A stretch of DNA of 64,000 nt. Source: Nothophaeocryptopus gaeumannii. Taxonomy: Eukaryota > Ascomycota > Dothideomycetes > Mycosphaerellales > Mycosphaerellaceae. The DNA is taken from NCBI GenBank assembly GCA_031771865.1, contig JASISA010000007.1:620001-684000 (forward strand). Reading direction: 5' to 3'. Below are positions 1 to 12,064 of this stretch, piece after piece; position 1 is the stretch's first letter, and every line of letters starts with the position of its first letter. Both the position numbers and the translations under genes were made by a program. The notes under the pieces are model-generated. The model had not been told where the DNA came from. It worked only from the letters and a program-made list of their open reading frames with translations, and did no database searches.

Positions 1-111
1 GACTTCAGCGCCTAGCCTCTCCTTCTTTCCTCCCTAAGCGGCATTGTTCACCTGCCCGCCTACTACTGCGGCAATTGCAGCACTACGACTGAACGTAACA
101 ACGGCTCCAGC

Positions 112-3100
112 ATGTTTGACACCTCGCGATACACAATCGGCTGGATCTGTGCAATCCAGACAGAGCTTGTAGCAGCGCGTCTGCTCCTTGATGAAGAGCA
201 CGATCACGCCGAATACGATGCGGCTCCAAACGACAACAACGCCTACAGCTTTGGCAGGATCGGAAGGCATAACATCGTTATTGCAGCCCTGTCATCTGGC
301 GAATATGGCACAAACAATGCAGCAAGCGTCGCTCGAGACCTCGTCCGCTCATTCACATGTGTCAGAATTGCATTAATGGTTGGCATCGGCGGCGGTGCAC
401 CATTGGTTGAGCCTGGCGAGAAGAAAAGGCAAGATATTCGCCTAGGGGATGTTGTAGTCAGTACTCCAGGCAACGGAAAGGCAGCGTCTGGCAATACGAC
501 TTTGGCAAGTCTATCCAGAGCCGTAAGTTCAAGACTACTAGCCATCTGAACCAGCCGCCCGCATCACTTTTGACCGCCGTCACTACTTTGGGGGCCGATT
601 TCGAGATTCATGGTCATAACATCGACGAGGACGTGTCCACCATTCTAGCAAAGCGCCCAAAACTTCGCAAAAGATATCAGCGTCCAGAACCAGCGACCGA
701 CCGGCTATACAAAAGCTCATTTGTCCACTCTGATGACGATCAGAGCTGTTCAAAAATCTGCGACAACAAAGAAGAAATAGTTCTCCGCCCTGCTAGGGAC
801 GAGGATGAGGAGGATGTGATCGTACACCACGGCCTTATTGCATCGGGCAACTCACTTATGAAGGACGCCCTCTTACGCAATTTGTTTGCAAGAGATATGG
901 GTATCCTCTGCTTTGAGATGGAGGCAGCCGGCCTAATGAATCAGTTTCCGTTCCTTGTGATTCGAGGCATTTGTGACTACTCAGATACACACAAGAACAA
1001 GGAGTGGCAGGGATATGCAGCAATGACTGCGGCTGCTTATGCAAAGAAGCTTTTAACACGACTTGCCCCAGCCAAAGTTGAGAACGAAGCGAAGCTCAGC
1101 GAGCTTAGAGAGATGAAACAGAGTCTGGAACAGGGTGAGTAGGTAGAGCCTTTATGGCTAGTAGCTTCTCATCTGTCAAAGTCGTATACGGAGACTGAAG
1201 CCCTTTTTAGTTAAGCAAGGCCAAGCTGAAGTTCAGCGTACTACGAAGGATACCTATTCCACACTAGCAGAGTTCAAAGCAGATGACACTCATCGCAAGG
1301 CGTACGATTGGATCTCGGCACCTGACAGCCAAAGCAACTATTCTGAAGCGTTGAAGCAACGCCTAGAAGGCACCGGCCAATGGTTCCTCCAGAGCAATAT
1401 ATTCCAGGAGTGGAAAGAGAACTTGCTGCCCTTTCTCTGGCTCTATGGCATTCCAGGCTGCGGTAAGACCATCTTGAGCTCTTCCATTATCCACAATCTC
1501 CAGGAGGCTGCAGAGAATAAGCCTTATACAGTCGCCTACTTCTTCTTCGATTTCAAAGAGAGCCGGAAACAGTCTCTAGATAGCGCTTTGCGCTCGCTTG
1601 TTCACCAAATGTCGCTTCGGTCACATCAAGGCTCTGAATCGCTACTTTCATCCTACAAACAGCACAAAGATGGCCAGCAGCAACTATCTCTTGAAGCACT
1701 CCAGCAATGCTTAAAGAGCCAGCTCGAGATTGTAGGCTATACTTGGATTGTCCTAGACGCTTTAGATGAGTGTACAACAAGACGAGAATTACTAACTTGG
1801 ATTAAGGACCTTGGGCAGTCTGGCTTTCCCAAAATGCAGCTAATTGCTACAAGTCGCAAGGAAGAGGACATTGAATGTGCGCTTACCAAATGCATCCAGG
1901 AGAAAGCAAGAATTCCTATCCAAAGTGAAGCAGTGGATATGGACATTCGGAAACTAGTATGCAGTCGAATTGCAGATGAGGATCTTCAGCGATGGAAAGA
2001 CCAGCCAGCCGTACAAGAGGAGATTGAGACAATTATAATGGAGAAGGCCGGTGGGATGTAAGCATTTAATGCCAAAATAATGGCAATAAAGCTAAGGTTG
2101 ATCACAGGTTCCGATGGGCTGCTTGTCAGCTTGATGCCCTAAAGAATTGCCGACGTCTCCGCAGCCTTCGTAAAGCACTGTCTTCCCTGCCAGAAACTCT
2201 CGACGAAACTTACTCTCGAATCTTGGTAAATATCTCTAAGGAAGACAAAGACGACGCAATCAGACTTCAATTTTTGGCGTTCTCGGAGCGCCCTTTGCGA
2301 CTTGAGGAGGCTATTGATGCAATAGCAGTCAGCCTTACGGAGGAACCAGCTTTTGAAACCCAGCATCGAATGCCCCAGCCCAAAGAAATTGCACGAGTCT
2401 GTTCCAGCTTAGTCAAAATGACGACGAGACTGCAAGGAGAAGATGGAGAACATCAAGGAGTTATCATCGAGTTGCAGCTGGCCCACTTCTCGGTCAAGGA
2501 ATACCTGGTCTCTCCACTTGTTGAAGAGAGCTTCAAGGACAAACTCCAGGAGCGTCATGCAAGAAGTTTGATTATGGAGGTTAGCATTGCTTACTTGTTG
2601 GCAGCTGCGCAGACTACATATCCAAGGACTACCAACGCTCGGCCACTGGCCAGGTATGCAGCTGAGTACTAGATGGACCACGCGGCTATAGCTGAACAAT
2701 GGGAGGAGGATACTTGGCCTTTGATTGCGAAGCTCTTTACTACGCAAGCAGCCTTCGAATACTGGCTGTGCACTTTTGACCCTGACAATCCTTGGAGGAT
2801 GGCTTCTGACGAAATATTACCACAAGAGCCAGGGCCTGCTCTATACTACGCTTGTCTTCGCGGACTTGTGAAGTCCGCGAAGGGTTTGCTTAGCCAAGGA
2901 GCAGACGTCAATGCGAAGGGGGGACTTTTTGGCGATCCACTGCAGGCGGTATCAGCTAGGGGCTATACAGAGCTGGCGCAGATGCTGATCGAGAAGGGGG
3001 CGGACGTCAATGCGCAGGGGGGAGAATATGGCACTCCACTACAGGCGGCATCAGCTGGGGGCCACACAGAGCTGGCGCAGATGCTGATCGAGAAGGGGGC

Positions 3101-3233
3101 GGACGTTAATGCGCACAGGAGACTTTTTGCCACTCCACTGCAGGCGGCATCAGCTAGGGGCCACACAGAGCTGGCGCAGATGCTGATCGAGAAGGGCGCG
3201 GTGTCTAGAAACGCTCTCCGTAGTCTAGATTGA
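112..3233 (+). pseudogene. NLR-like gene: nucleoside-phosphorylase, NACHT and ankyrin domains; two disabling lesions
   Basis: Fungal NLR-like (STAND) proteins of this build are thought to act in non-self recognition or programmed cell death. The N-terminus (112 to about 1080) reads as a PNP/UDP-phosphorylase fold (GIGGGAPL, then FEMEAAGLMNQFP and RGICDYSD). The NACHT NTPase follows, with Walker A GIPGCGKT near 1453 and Walker B IVLDALDE near 1747, then a helical region and ankyrin repeats. Introns fit at 1135-1210 and 2058-2107. Two breaks are visible. Near position 480 one base appears to be missing: frame 1 reads GNGKAASGN, but the family sequence (VWQYDFGK onward) continues in the frame starting at 483. 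At 2670-2672 an in-frame TAG stands where the family normally has Trp (AAEY, stop, MDHA). The ankyrin part ends abruptly in the fourth unit. The domains are clear. Non-function is inferred, and a sequencing error could explain the frameshift. Confidence 0.85.
2890..3205 (+). repeat. Near-identical 99-bp ankyrin-coding tandem repeats
   Basis: About three consecutive 33-residue ankyrin units (core TELAQMLIEKGADVNA) are almost identical at DNA level, with a fourth broken off after GAGAAGGGCGCG near 3202. Such high identity between repeats is typical of fungal NLRs, whose repeats are reshuffled by unequal exchange. The reading frame stops at 3231-3233, after a short unrelated tail. Confidence 0.85.
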
Positions 3234-4593
3234 GCTTTGCGGCCTAGAGTGTCTATATAGCTAAGAGTAACTTTAATGGTACTTCGGTGGTTGCTAAGCG
3301 GACTCTTTGCTGCAACTTGTGGGGATACTCCCATCAATACCTCTGCTCAAGAAGAGAATGACAACCATTTGAATCGATCTAATGACTGCTCACTTATAGT
3401 AACAGGTCGAGTCCGCTAATATTTCGATAAATTTAACGGATCGGGCAGCATTACTATATTCTGTGTCCCCAGAAGCGCGAGCATTGAGGTGCACTGAAGT
3501 GATAGCTACCATAGAATTGCTGACAAGGTCCTAGCCTGGAAGGCAAAATCATCGGTCTCTGGGAAACGACTTAGGATCTCTTGTCGTATGTGAGCACATC
3601 ACGGGGATTTTTGTATCTTCCACTTGACGTCGAGGCTGACGGCTATCATTGCAGGCGCATTATCGCTTTAGAGCTTGACTAGAGTACTCTTGCTAGATGG
3701 GCTGATAAGACATTAGAACATGTAAACGCAGTGCAGTTGAAGTGTTCGAGGACCTTGTCTATTTATCCACATCTCCCGTCAGTGTTCGGTATAGCAAACC
3801 AGTAGTTAGTTATCATGGATCAATGGATTTTGCAAGCAGTGCGTGAAAATATGTCCAGGAAGATCGAAACAAGAATAGATGTCCGCCTTCCTATGTCAAA
3901 ATGGACTACTGTCCTTAGATTTTGCGAAGCCTACATATGTGGTCTCCTTAAAGGATAGGCTTTTGCAAATTTAGAGTTGAACCAGTAGTGGAGTATAGTA
4001 TGGTCAGAAGACATTTGCAATGATAAAGCATGCCGGACAAGCCCTATCTCTATCACTCTACAGGCTCTGCGGCCGTATGTTTGCCAATGCAAGGTCATTC
4101 TTTTGTTGATGTTGCTGTGCTGCTCTGGATTTCTTTCAAGAATTCTGTACTTAACTCAACATAACGCTACCACTCACTGATTAGCAGAGTCTATACAGCG
4201 TAGGAATCTCTTTGAAGCAGCTTACTACATTGTTGCTTGCTATTAGAAGTGTTCTCACGCAGAATAAGAGGATTACACTATCCGTTGCTGTGTTCCGTCC
4301 CGTTAATAGTCATCTGGCCAGACACAGTTGTCTTGCCAATGTAGCAGGGGTATGTTGTTTCAACAAAGGACACCGGAGGCATACGCTACTCCGGGCTCAT
4401 AACTGTTGGGAGGGAATAGCAAGGCGGCGCGTAAGCTTCATACGGGACTGCACATCACTGTCGCAGATATTGCCAGAGTCAAGACTTAAATCCGAGGAGG
4501 TCCTCACAGCTTTCGTTGTCGGCCTGGACGCGGCATGGTAGGCCTCTTTTCTGCTTCCCGGCCTCCTTCTCAGACCCAAGCTGGGAATGTTGA
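3234..4593. other. Intergenic stretch with no supported gene
   Basis: I see no convincing domain, splice pattern or transposon terminus here. The longest frame (4212-4541, plus) has no recognisable motif and looks like chance. The stretch directly follows the abrupt end of the ankyrin repeats, so it may include rearranged 3' sequence of that gene. Confidence 0.5.
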
Positions 4594-5082
4594 CTAGTTA
4601 GAAGAGCCTAGCTTTATTAGGGCACACGGGAGCAGAATGACAATTGCGGCCTCAGTCTCTTTTTCCTTCACTGGCGACATCTGCGCAGCTAGACGTGTCA
4701 ATTCACCTTCCTCAACAACTTGTCCACCTTTATTGAGCTCCTCATTAACAATAGTCGCCGCGCCATCATTAGTATCCTTCTAGAACGAGCCGTGACTCGC
4801 AGCGTCGAACGCTAGCATATTGTCGAACTTCGGGTGCCATTTCGCCTTCCTTACGCCCTTCTTTGGCGACTGCGACGCGCGCCGCTCGACCGCCTCCTTA
4901 TGCGCCGGTAGCTCCTTCTCAGTCGTCTTGCGCTGACGCGGCGCGCGTGGTACTGGTGCTGGTTTCTTCTTCGGCGCCATCGCGTACGTGTATTCGAGAT
5001 AAAACCGGACGAGATCGAGGCTAACCTGAGTAGCCGCGACGACGAGAGCGTAATCCGGAGGCAGTGCGATCGTGACGGACAT
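4594..5082 (-). pseudogene. Unrecognised basic reading frame interrupted by TAG
   Basis: An ATG at 5082 opens a frame that begins MSVTIALPPDYALVV and becomes strongly basic (MAPKKKPAPVPRAPRQ and SPKKGVRKAKW). It reaches a TAG at 4780-4782, continues in the same frame as an acidic segment (NEELNKGGQVVEEGE), and ends at 4594-4596. The start resembles the first residues of MAPEG-type microsomal enzymes only weakly, and nothing downstream fits that family, so I assign no function. The start codon lies inside the repeat at 5061-5224, so the frame may belong to a repeated element or to a gene it captured. Either a short protein ending at 4780 or a longer one broken by a nonsense change is possible. 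Confidence 0.3.
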
Positions 5083-5224
5083 CGTAGAAGCCCAATACAA
5101 CCAAAAGAGGCGGTGTATGATAGGCAATAATAGCTGGGGAGTCAAGGATGAGGTATAAACTATCAAACTACCGAGGCCTGAGGCAAGATCTTGGCATTCT
5201 CAACCGGATCGCAAAACATAGTAT
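5061..5224. repeat. Repeat copy A, un-RIPed partner of 25760-25922
   Basis: These 164 bases align end to end with 25760-25922. About 22 of 23 differences are transitions in which this copy has C or G and the other has T or A, almost all at CA/TG sites. The last ~40 bases (CTTGGCATTCTCAACCGGAT core) occur a third time at 34068-34110. The element it belongs to is not identified. Confidence 0.85.
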
Positions 5225-6306
5225 CTCCTTTCCAGCCGGTTCTCGATAGCCAATCAGAGGGCTGAGCAACGACAGAACACGAGAGACACTGGATAGACGA
5301 CACTCTTCCCTTGGATCAAGACCGAAGTTAAGTTATTACTGCCTTCTCCTCTTGCCTATGTTAGAAAAATTATGTTGAAAACTCAGATTCTACTGCGCAG
5401 AGACCTCATATATCTTGTCCTTGTAGGTGCAACAACGCCTCATTCCTCGCTTCTTCCCAAAACCATATCTTCCAACGCTGATTCAATTAAATTCTTATCC
5501 GCTCCTCTCCAGACACGGAACTCTGGGTATCGTAGCTTGCTCGTCGGGTACAGATAGGCTCCCTCTCCCCAACAAGCATCCGCTTCTACAAAGACAAATG
5601 CAAAATCAGGTACTCGATCAGGCACTCCATCTCAGGAAGTTCCTTGTCATCGGACACTTTGTAAACTCAATAGTGTGTCAGATCTGGGTGAAGGGATATC
5701 GATTGATTCGACGAGACACGAGGTTCGATGATAGAGGCAAGTAAAGTACTTCATCCCGAACGAATGTACTGCGGAACGGATCGATGTAGTAGTCAGCAGG
5801 TAGCATTTACCTGTTATGTATTCCCTTGCGGGTACGTCATTAAAACCTTTGTATCCCCTCGCATTGTCATATGTCTATAGCTGTCTTCTCTCAGACGGGG
5901 TTAGAGTGTGAAGTGCGGAAGAATATTCAATCTTCGGTATTCAGTCATTGCCCAATTGATTCGAAAGTCTCTCTCGTAGAGCTCTTTTTGGATGAAAACA
6001 TTGCTCACGGGATCACCTCCGTGTATGCTAATTCTTCCAAAATTGCCACCATTGCCCAAACACCTAGAATCATTCCTTGCGCCGGCGCTCTCAATCGCTG
6101 CTCTGTATCAAGATGCCTGTCCTATTTGACACGGAAACCACAAGAAGGGTATCGTATGTTGTCGTTCACTGTTATATGCGCCTTGATGATAGAATGTACC
6201 AATATGGGGAACCGCGGCCGGTCGTGTAAAAAGTGTGTTTGCGTTGATCATACTGTCTGTGGTGAAAAAGATGTATGGAAAGTTCGAAGTGTCGTTTCGT
6301 TACTTT
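5225..6306. other. Intergenic stretch, no supported gene
   Basis: Frames at 5427-5744 (plus), 5440-5625 (minus) and 5871-6320 (plus) carry no recognisable motif, and the last runs into the 3' end of the vezatin-like gene. The minus frame has protein-like composition (EADACWGEGAYLYPTSK) but no start context or partner exon that I could defend. It could be a decayed gene remnant. Confidence 0.4.
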
Positions 6307-8378
6307 TTAGACGGACGTGATCCGGGTCGAGCCATTCGGCTGCAAGACTTTCTTGGGCCTGTGGTTGATGACGGATTCCAGCTCCTTCAGCATGCTCGTA
6401 TTTGCGTCTCGTTGAGCGCGCAGCTGCGTCTGTTTTTCGCGCTCATCGTGCATCTTCGCGATGCGTTGCTCTCGAGTCAGGCCAGTGTTGGCGCGCTGCC
6501 TGGGCAGTGCCACGGCCTCAAAGATCACTTCTTCGTCCGATGCATTGTTCATGCTGGAGCGGTTAGATCTCGACCCGCTGCTGTCGCCATTGAGTACCTT
6601 CAGTGCATCAGCTGGGCAACCGTCAACTTCCTCGACTGCGGTGAGGCCGCCAAGGCTCGACACAGGTGAGCGGAGGCCGCTAGAAGCCATTGATATTCGT
6701 CGCTCATGACGATTGATGTTGCTTTGCAATGATTGCTTGCCGGCCTCCCACGCTTGTAGCAGCTCCTTCAAATCAGCTCCTATTGCTTCATATTGTGCCA
6801 TCAGTGTTGGTCCAAGGTCGGATAAGTCATCAGACTGCCCAATCGACCTGTTTGTCTCTTCGCGCAGTATCTGCATCTTCGCTTGCAGGCCGCGTATGCC
6901 TGTACCAAGGGCGCTGATCTTTCGCGCCTGATTTCGCACCTTCTCTTTGCTTCCAGTGTGACTGATCCGGGCTGGTGAAGGCAAACTGAAACTCTCCATC
7001 TCGTTCAATACTCTTCGAATGCGCTCGGCCGAGGCAGCAACTCTTTTACTGAGACTGCTCATCAGTTCTGTAGCCCGTTGCCAACGCCTGAAGTCTGCCT
7101 TGCCACCATCAGCTTCCAGAGCCATGAGGTAACATAGTGTCACCCTTCGAAGGATGTTGAAGCGGTAGCTCAGCACCCGAAGTGACTTCAATGATTCTGG
7201 GTCCTGTTCGAGGACGGACAAAGCGTCAGGCCCAGCAGCCTCCCTGGCATCCTGGACGCTGATATCATATACCTCGAAGTATTTGTCAAGATCCTCCTCA
7301 TCGATCAGATTGCGGAGCGTTGTACACGCGTCTATGCAAGCCGGGATGGTCGTACTGTACGTTTTGTGCAGAGCATTTCGCAACTTCGCGCACCGTCTGG
7401 AAGTACCATTGTCTTCAATGCGCGAGGCAGGCGGCAACGGTGTGCTTAGCCTGTAACCCTTGGACACAAGCTCCACCTCCTGTATGAATGATAATGCCGA
7501 GCTGGCAGATAGCTCAAATGCTTGCCAGTTCGTGGTCAGACCAGTGACTGAGTCAACAGCTTGACGTCTAAGCCCCTGAAGCCACTGTCGCCGGAGATAG
7601 CCATATCCCACGAATGCAGCAATACCAAGTGCTGCCAGTACCAAAGCGGCCTTGCTCTTGCTTACCCGGCGTGTTCGAAGATACTCGATCAAGTAGACTA
7701 GGGCGAACGCTAGGGCAGCGGCGGAGAGGGCACCCAAGAGGTTGGCACCGTCTAATGGCTTCTCTAGGTCTGAGGCACCATCCAATCCCAGAGTGGTGGG
7801 CAGGGCCGTAGAAGGTTGGAGCGAACCATGATCGAGGTACTCGTTTAGCAGCTGCGAAGCCACAATAGTGTATCTGAAGTGTTCAAGGAACCTTGTGTTG
7901 TCTCCCGCGCCCAGCCTGGAGTTGACGGCAGAAGACCAGGCATGGTGAGCTCGCGTGATGGCGCTCTTGGGCGGCTCGTGCGCTGCTGCGGCGGTGGTCG
8001 AATTGTAGGTGGTTGTCGACGGCTGCAAGGGAGGAGGGATCTTGACACGTGAATGTCGTGCGACGTGAGCGGGCGGCGCAAAAGATGGCGCGATGGACGA
8101 CGACTCGTCAATCAGCTTGTCTAGGTCCGCGTCCGCGTTGGGATCGGGCGTGCGTTGATCCGAGGCATCTTTGCTGGAGTTGAAGTCGTTGTCGTTGTCG
8201 GTCTCCTCAAAGGTACCCTCGCCTGCGCTGGAGGGTTAGTCCGGGATCATACCAAACATGGAGGATGCTGACGGAACGGGAGTTTTGGCAGTGGAATGTT
8301 AGAGAGGCGTGGCTTCACGCGGTACGTACCTTCGAGATAGGCGGCCAGAGGACTGGCGTCGGTGTGAATCGTCTCCAT
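6307..8378 (-). CDS. Vezatin/Inp2-like peroxisomal myosin-receptor protein
   Basis: The predicted protein has 654 residues in two exons: 8378-8330 (METIHTDASPLAAYLE), an intron 8329-8223 with GTACGT and GCGCAG ends, then 8222-6307. It has an acidic, low-complexity N-terminus and two adjacent hydrophobic segments at roughly 177-197 and 207-225. A long helical region and a charged C-terminal coiled stretch (REQRIAKMHDEREKQTQLRA) follow. This layout matches fungal proteins with a vezatin-type myosin-binding domain, the group of yeast Inp2, which links peroxisomes to class V myosin. The assignment rests on architecture and general sequence feel, not on a single diagnostic motif. The start was chosen because the intron joins it in phase to the long exon. 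Confidence 0.6.
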
Positions 8379-10916
8379 TCATCGGTCGGTGGGAGGAATA
8401 GTTGTCAATCGCGAAGCATGGCGAAGTTGCATATAGTCCACGTCTCACACGTCTGACCAGGAGAAGGGGATCAACACAGTCAGACAGTCAACGGCTCGCT
8501 GGAGGATTTCCGTTTGAGGCGAACGCTACTGGGAGATGCTGCGTTTCGAGAGCGGTATCCGAGTGCTTTCGTGATGTCTTGGAGTGTTCTCCAATTTGTG
8601 GAATCGAAGCCGGAATTTCGCGTTGGGTATGTTTCGTTGTCCGGTCTGTATGCACCACCGCGCACGAGACCACATCACAAGTTCTCACTTCCGGAAAATA
8701 TCCACACTGATATCCATAGCAGATAGTAAATGGTAAGTACTACTCACTATAAGATTCGAAATTATAATTACTATTGCTATTAATGTAAGTAGAGGTCGCG
8801 ATAGTAATAGTAGTTACTCTGTTATTACTATGCCCAACACTGCGAGTTCCACACAAGTTGTCGACTAGAAGTGCGCTAGAAGGATCGCTCCCCTGAAGTC
8901 TGGCCCGGGATGACGTGAATATCGCGATCAAGGGTCTAATCTTAGACCTGGTCAACATCTCACATGCGCGCAGAAAATCATCACTTGGGGAGATGTTCCT
9001 CTCTGCCAAGATCCGACTGTTCGGACTCGAGTTCGTCCATTATTCAACCCGTTACGCACGACTCCCCACGAGTGATTTGCGCGCCGCGATCAGCCCACGG
9101 ATCCAAGTCCCGACATCTGGCCCATCGCGAACCCAGCCGACGATGCCATCCGCCAAGCCATTCATCTAATCAGGCATCAGCGGGAAAGTCAGGAATGCTG
9201 GTTCTGCCGATGCTTGGGATGGCGCGTACAGGACACAGGTCCAGGCAGGGAATGGAAGGGGAACTTGGTAGAGCCAGTCGCCAAGTTCGCGAGGCTCTTT
9301 CGACGCTCAGATGTGTGAACTGCCGATGCTGGAAGGAGGTCAATCCATCTCTGCCAGACCGAGCAGCCCTTGTTCGGTACTGTACAAGTGCGTACAGGGC
9401 ATGCGCTGTTGTTGCCTTGCAAGTGCCACACTACGCCCTGAATCCCATTGCGCGGAGCCTCCTAATCCTCCAGCCCTATGGAAAGGCAGGAGCAGTAAAG
9501 CTTCTCACATCATCTGCTTCAGGCACAACTTCCTGCGCATCGTGAGCCTTGGACGGCTTGGACTGTAGGTGAAATGTACATGGATGATGTGGCAGCCAGC
9601 AGCAGCGCAGCCTCCTCCACAGCCGCCCGTCAGCCTGCATGACGGACGGGAAGCCTAAGGGGTACAACTAGCAAGGTACCCAACCTTGACGTCGTTCTGC
9701 TACGATTCCAGAGACGACACTTCCCACCTATTCCTATTCTTATTCCTCCTCGCGCTTTGCAGGCGCATACCACAGACGCGAGTCAAGCTACGAGTGGGTG
9801 TCTTGAGCGTGTCTGGTCGTCTTGGCGATGGGCCCTTCTGCATGCAATCGCGGCAGGTCACACGTGCGATGTGACAACGCTTGTTCGTCTTCGGCGTGCT
9901 CCCGCCCCATCCAGCTTCGACGTCTGCAGTTGCACATCACTTCCTTGTCTCGGAAATGGTACGCGAAGTCTGTCGCATTCATCTTCGCCCGTTGCGTACC
10001 TCTTGGGTGACAGTACAAGCCGATCACCTCCCTCACAAATTTGAGCGATCGGCTTATCTTGTCGCCCAAGAGCGTACCTTGCATCGCATCATGGCATGCC
10101 TGCCGCCGCTATGCTTCCACCTGCCACGGTGACACCTGCTGCGGCAACGGAGTTGAGACCCACGACTGCGTCTCGTCCGACCGTCTTCGACCATCTCAGA
10201 TCTTCGTCCTAGAGTTCCCTTCTGCATCCGAGATGACAGGCACAGATTTCACCAACACGGCGGGCTCGGGTTATCGGTCCCAGCCTAGCGGTAGATTACG
10301 GCCTACTTCGCTGCGCCAGTACTCTGGACCTCTGACAATGCAAACGCCAGGTCATCTGGGTTCTGCTCACCTTGAAGGAACCCGTCAGCTGTTCACCGAA
10401 CACGCAGTCATCGAGGCTTTGGTCCTCGATACTTTGATACTGACGAGGATAGATCGGGGGCCTGGTTCTCAAGACCTGTCCGCCCTCTTGGCCAAGCGCT
10501 GCTTGCTAATCATCTCCCGTCCGCAGGTCTGCTTCATCTCTGGTCGCACTTCTTCTTGTGCTCATACACCCACTGTTCTGGTGCCTTCTCGAACTCTGCT
10601 TGCGCATATGCATGGCCTCACAGGCCGGACCACGATCCGATCATCCTCGTCGTGCCTCTTCGGCTTCTCGTCTGGTCCTAGCCGCTTGCGACTTGTCTGA
10701 CAAGCCTGAGGTCCTTGGCCAGCGCTGGCCATGTTCTCAGTCGACCGCACCATCGCGTGCGCCGGATGGACCGCTGCAGGACCCGGGGCTGTCATTCTCT
10801 TGCGCAACAGGGTGGCGATAAATGCAGTCGTTCCTCCCGCGGTCCCCTCGTTCGTCTTGTCTATATACATATTACTTAGGCTGCCTGCTGTCAGCATCGA
10901 GCGCCACGTTTTGACC
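8379..10916. other. Large intergenic region, no supported gene
   Basis: About 2.5 kb with several overlapping chance frames on both strands and no domain I recognise. 8740-8830 is AT-rich (TAATTACTATTGC-type sequence). The frame at 10041-10700 (containing MTGTDFTNTAGSGY) is open for 219 codons but low-complexity and motif-free. It may be 5' leader of the next gene or spurious. Confidence 0.4.
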
Positions 10917-11203
10917 ATGAGTGCACGCACCACAACCACACTTCATTCGTCGATCGGACCGCCACAACACTACTTTGACGCACCCTCATTTCATCCACCT
11001 GTCAGTACCCGCTATCCCACTTCCACCCTCACCTTCTGCAGGTCCATGCCCTTGCCTCCTCGCTACTGGAACTTCATGTCGCAAGCGAAGAGACTGAAGG
11101 CCCAGTATCGAAGGCAGCGAGATAAATATTGGCGACGGCGTGGTTAGCATGCACTACTTGCTCCTTCAAATACTCCTGTTTTTTTCTGACAGTCGCTAAA
11201 GTC

Positions 11204-12064
11204 ATGAATGAGGAACAGCGCATCAATGTATGCAAACAAGGACTTACGCAAATCTACGAGATGCTACGATCATCTCCTGAAGACTGGCGGAACTATGTTA
11301 CTTTGGCAAGGACGATAATCACGCATCTGGAAACTACGACCTTCATGCAGCAGCGAAATCGAACCCAAGAACAGGCGTGGATAGTCGCGGGTCTCCAAAA
11401 ACTGGCTTTTGCAGAGCCTGATACAGGAGGAATTCTAGACATTGCGGCGTGGTGTTCTCGACAATGGCTGGCCATATATGCGCGAGAGCCAGAGAATTTG
11501 GCCTCCTTACGTGGAATTGGTCAGGCTTGGCTGTCGCGTGCTCAGCCGACTTTGGCAAGAATTCATCGTGCAGAAGGTAGCTTGTCCTCAAGTGGAGGAT
11601 CTCAGCGCTCTCACCTCTCGACGAGCTCTACGACTTCGCTGCTTGACGCAGAACGAAGAGCAGGAACCGCAGACTATGTCGAGGCCAGGGGCTTTTTACA
11701 GCCTGCGACAGAATACCTCGAACGCGCCATTGCTGCTGCCACTCTACAGCAGGTACTTTCGGGAGACCTCCTCGCAACAGTCAGTACATCAGAAGCTTTG
11801 CTTATCATGCTAAGCTGACCTTTCTACAGACAGCGGAGGCATACATGTCACTGGGCAACGTCTCGAACCCCCGAACCAACGAGCAGCAGTTCAAGAGAGC
11901 CATCCAACTTTTGCGCGCCGCGGCATCAATCGAGGGCTATGTGCTGAGCCGATACTTGCAACAGTGAGTTTTGTTTGGATACTCGTTTCCTGAGGGAAGT
12001 TTCAAACTGACTTTCGTACAGATACCTGGACGATTACGGAAAGCTACTCGAAGAAGACGAGTGA
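11204..12064 (+). CDS. Conserved-looking helical protein, function not recognised
   Basis: Three exons join cleanly: 11204-11779, 11830-11963 and 12022-12064 (introns 11780-11829 and 11964-12021, both GT-AG), giving 250 residues and ending LLEEDE. The protein is mostly helical with TPR-like spacing (EYLERAIAAATLQQVLSGDL, AEAYMSLGNVS, FKRAIQLLRAAASIEGY). There is no signal peptide or membrane segment, and I do not recognise the family. The 5' end is uncertain. A spliced pair of exons upstream (10917-11000 and 11042 on) reads MSARTTTTLHSSIG and then SSLLELHVASEETEG in the same frame as this gene, but meets TAA at 11123-11125. Either those exons are a leader frame, or the true N-terminus is missing from this model. 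Confidence 0.6.

Noticed and set aside
10041..10700. 219-codon plus frame in the 8.4-10.9 kb gap
   Set aside because: Low-complexity composition without motif; overlaps other frames of similar length.
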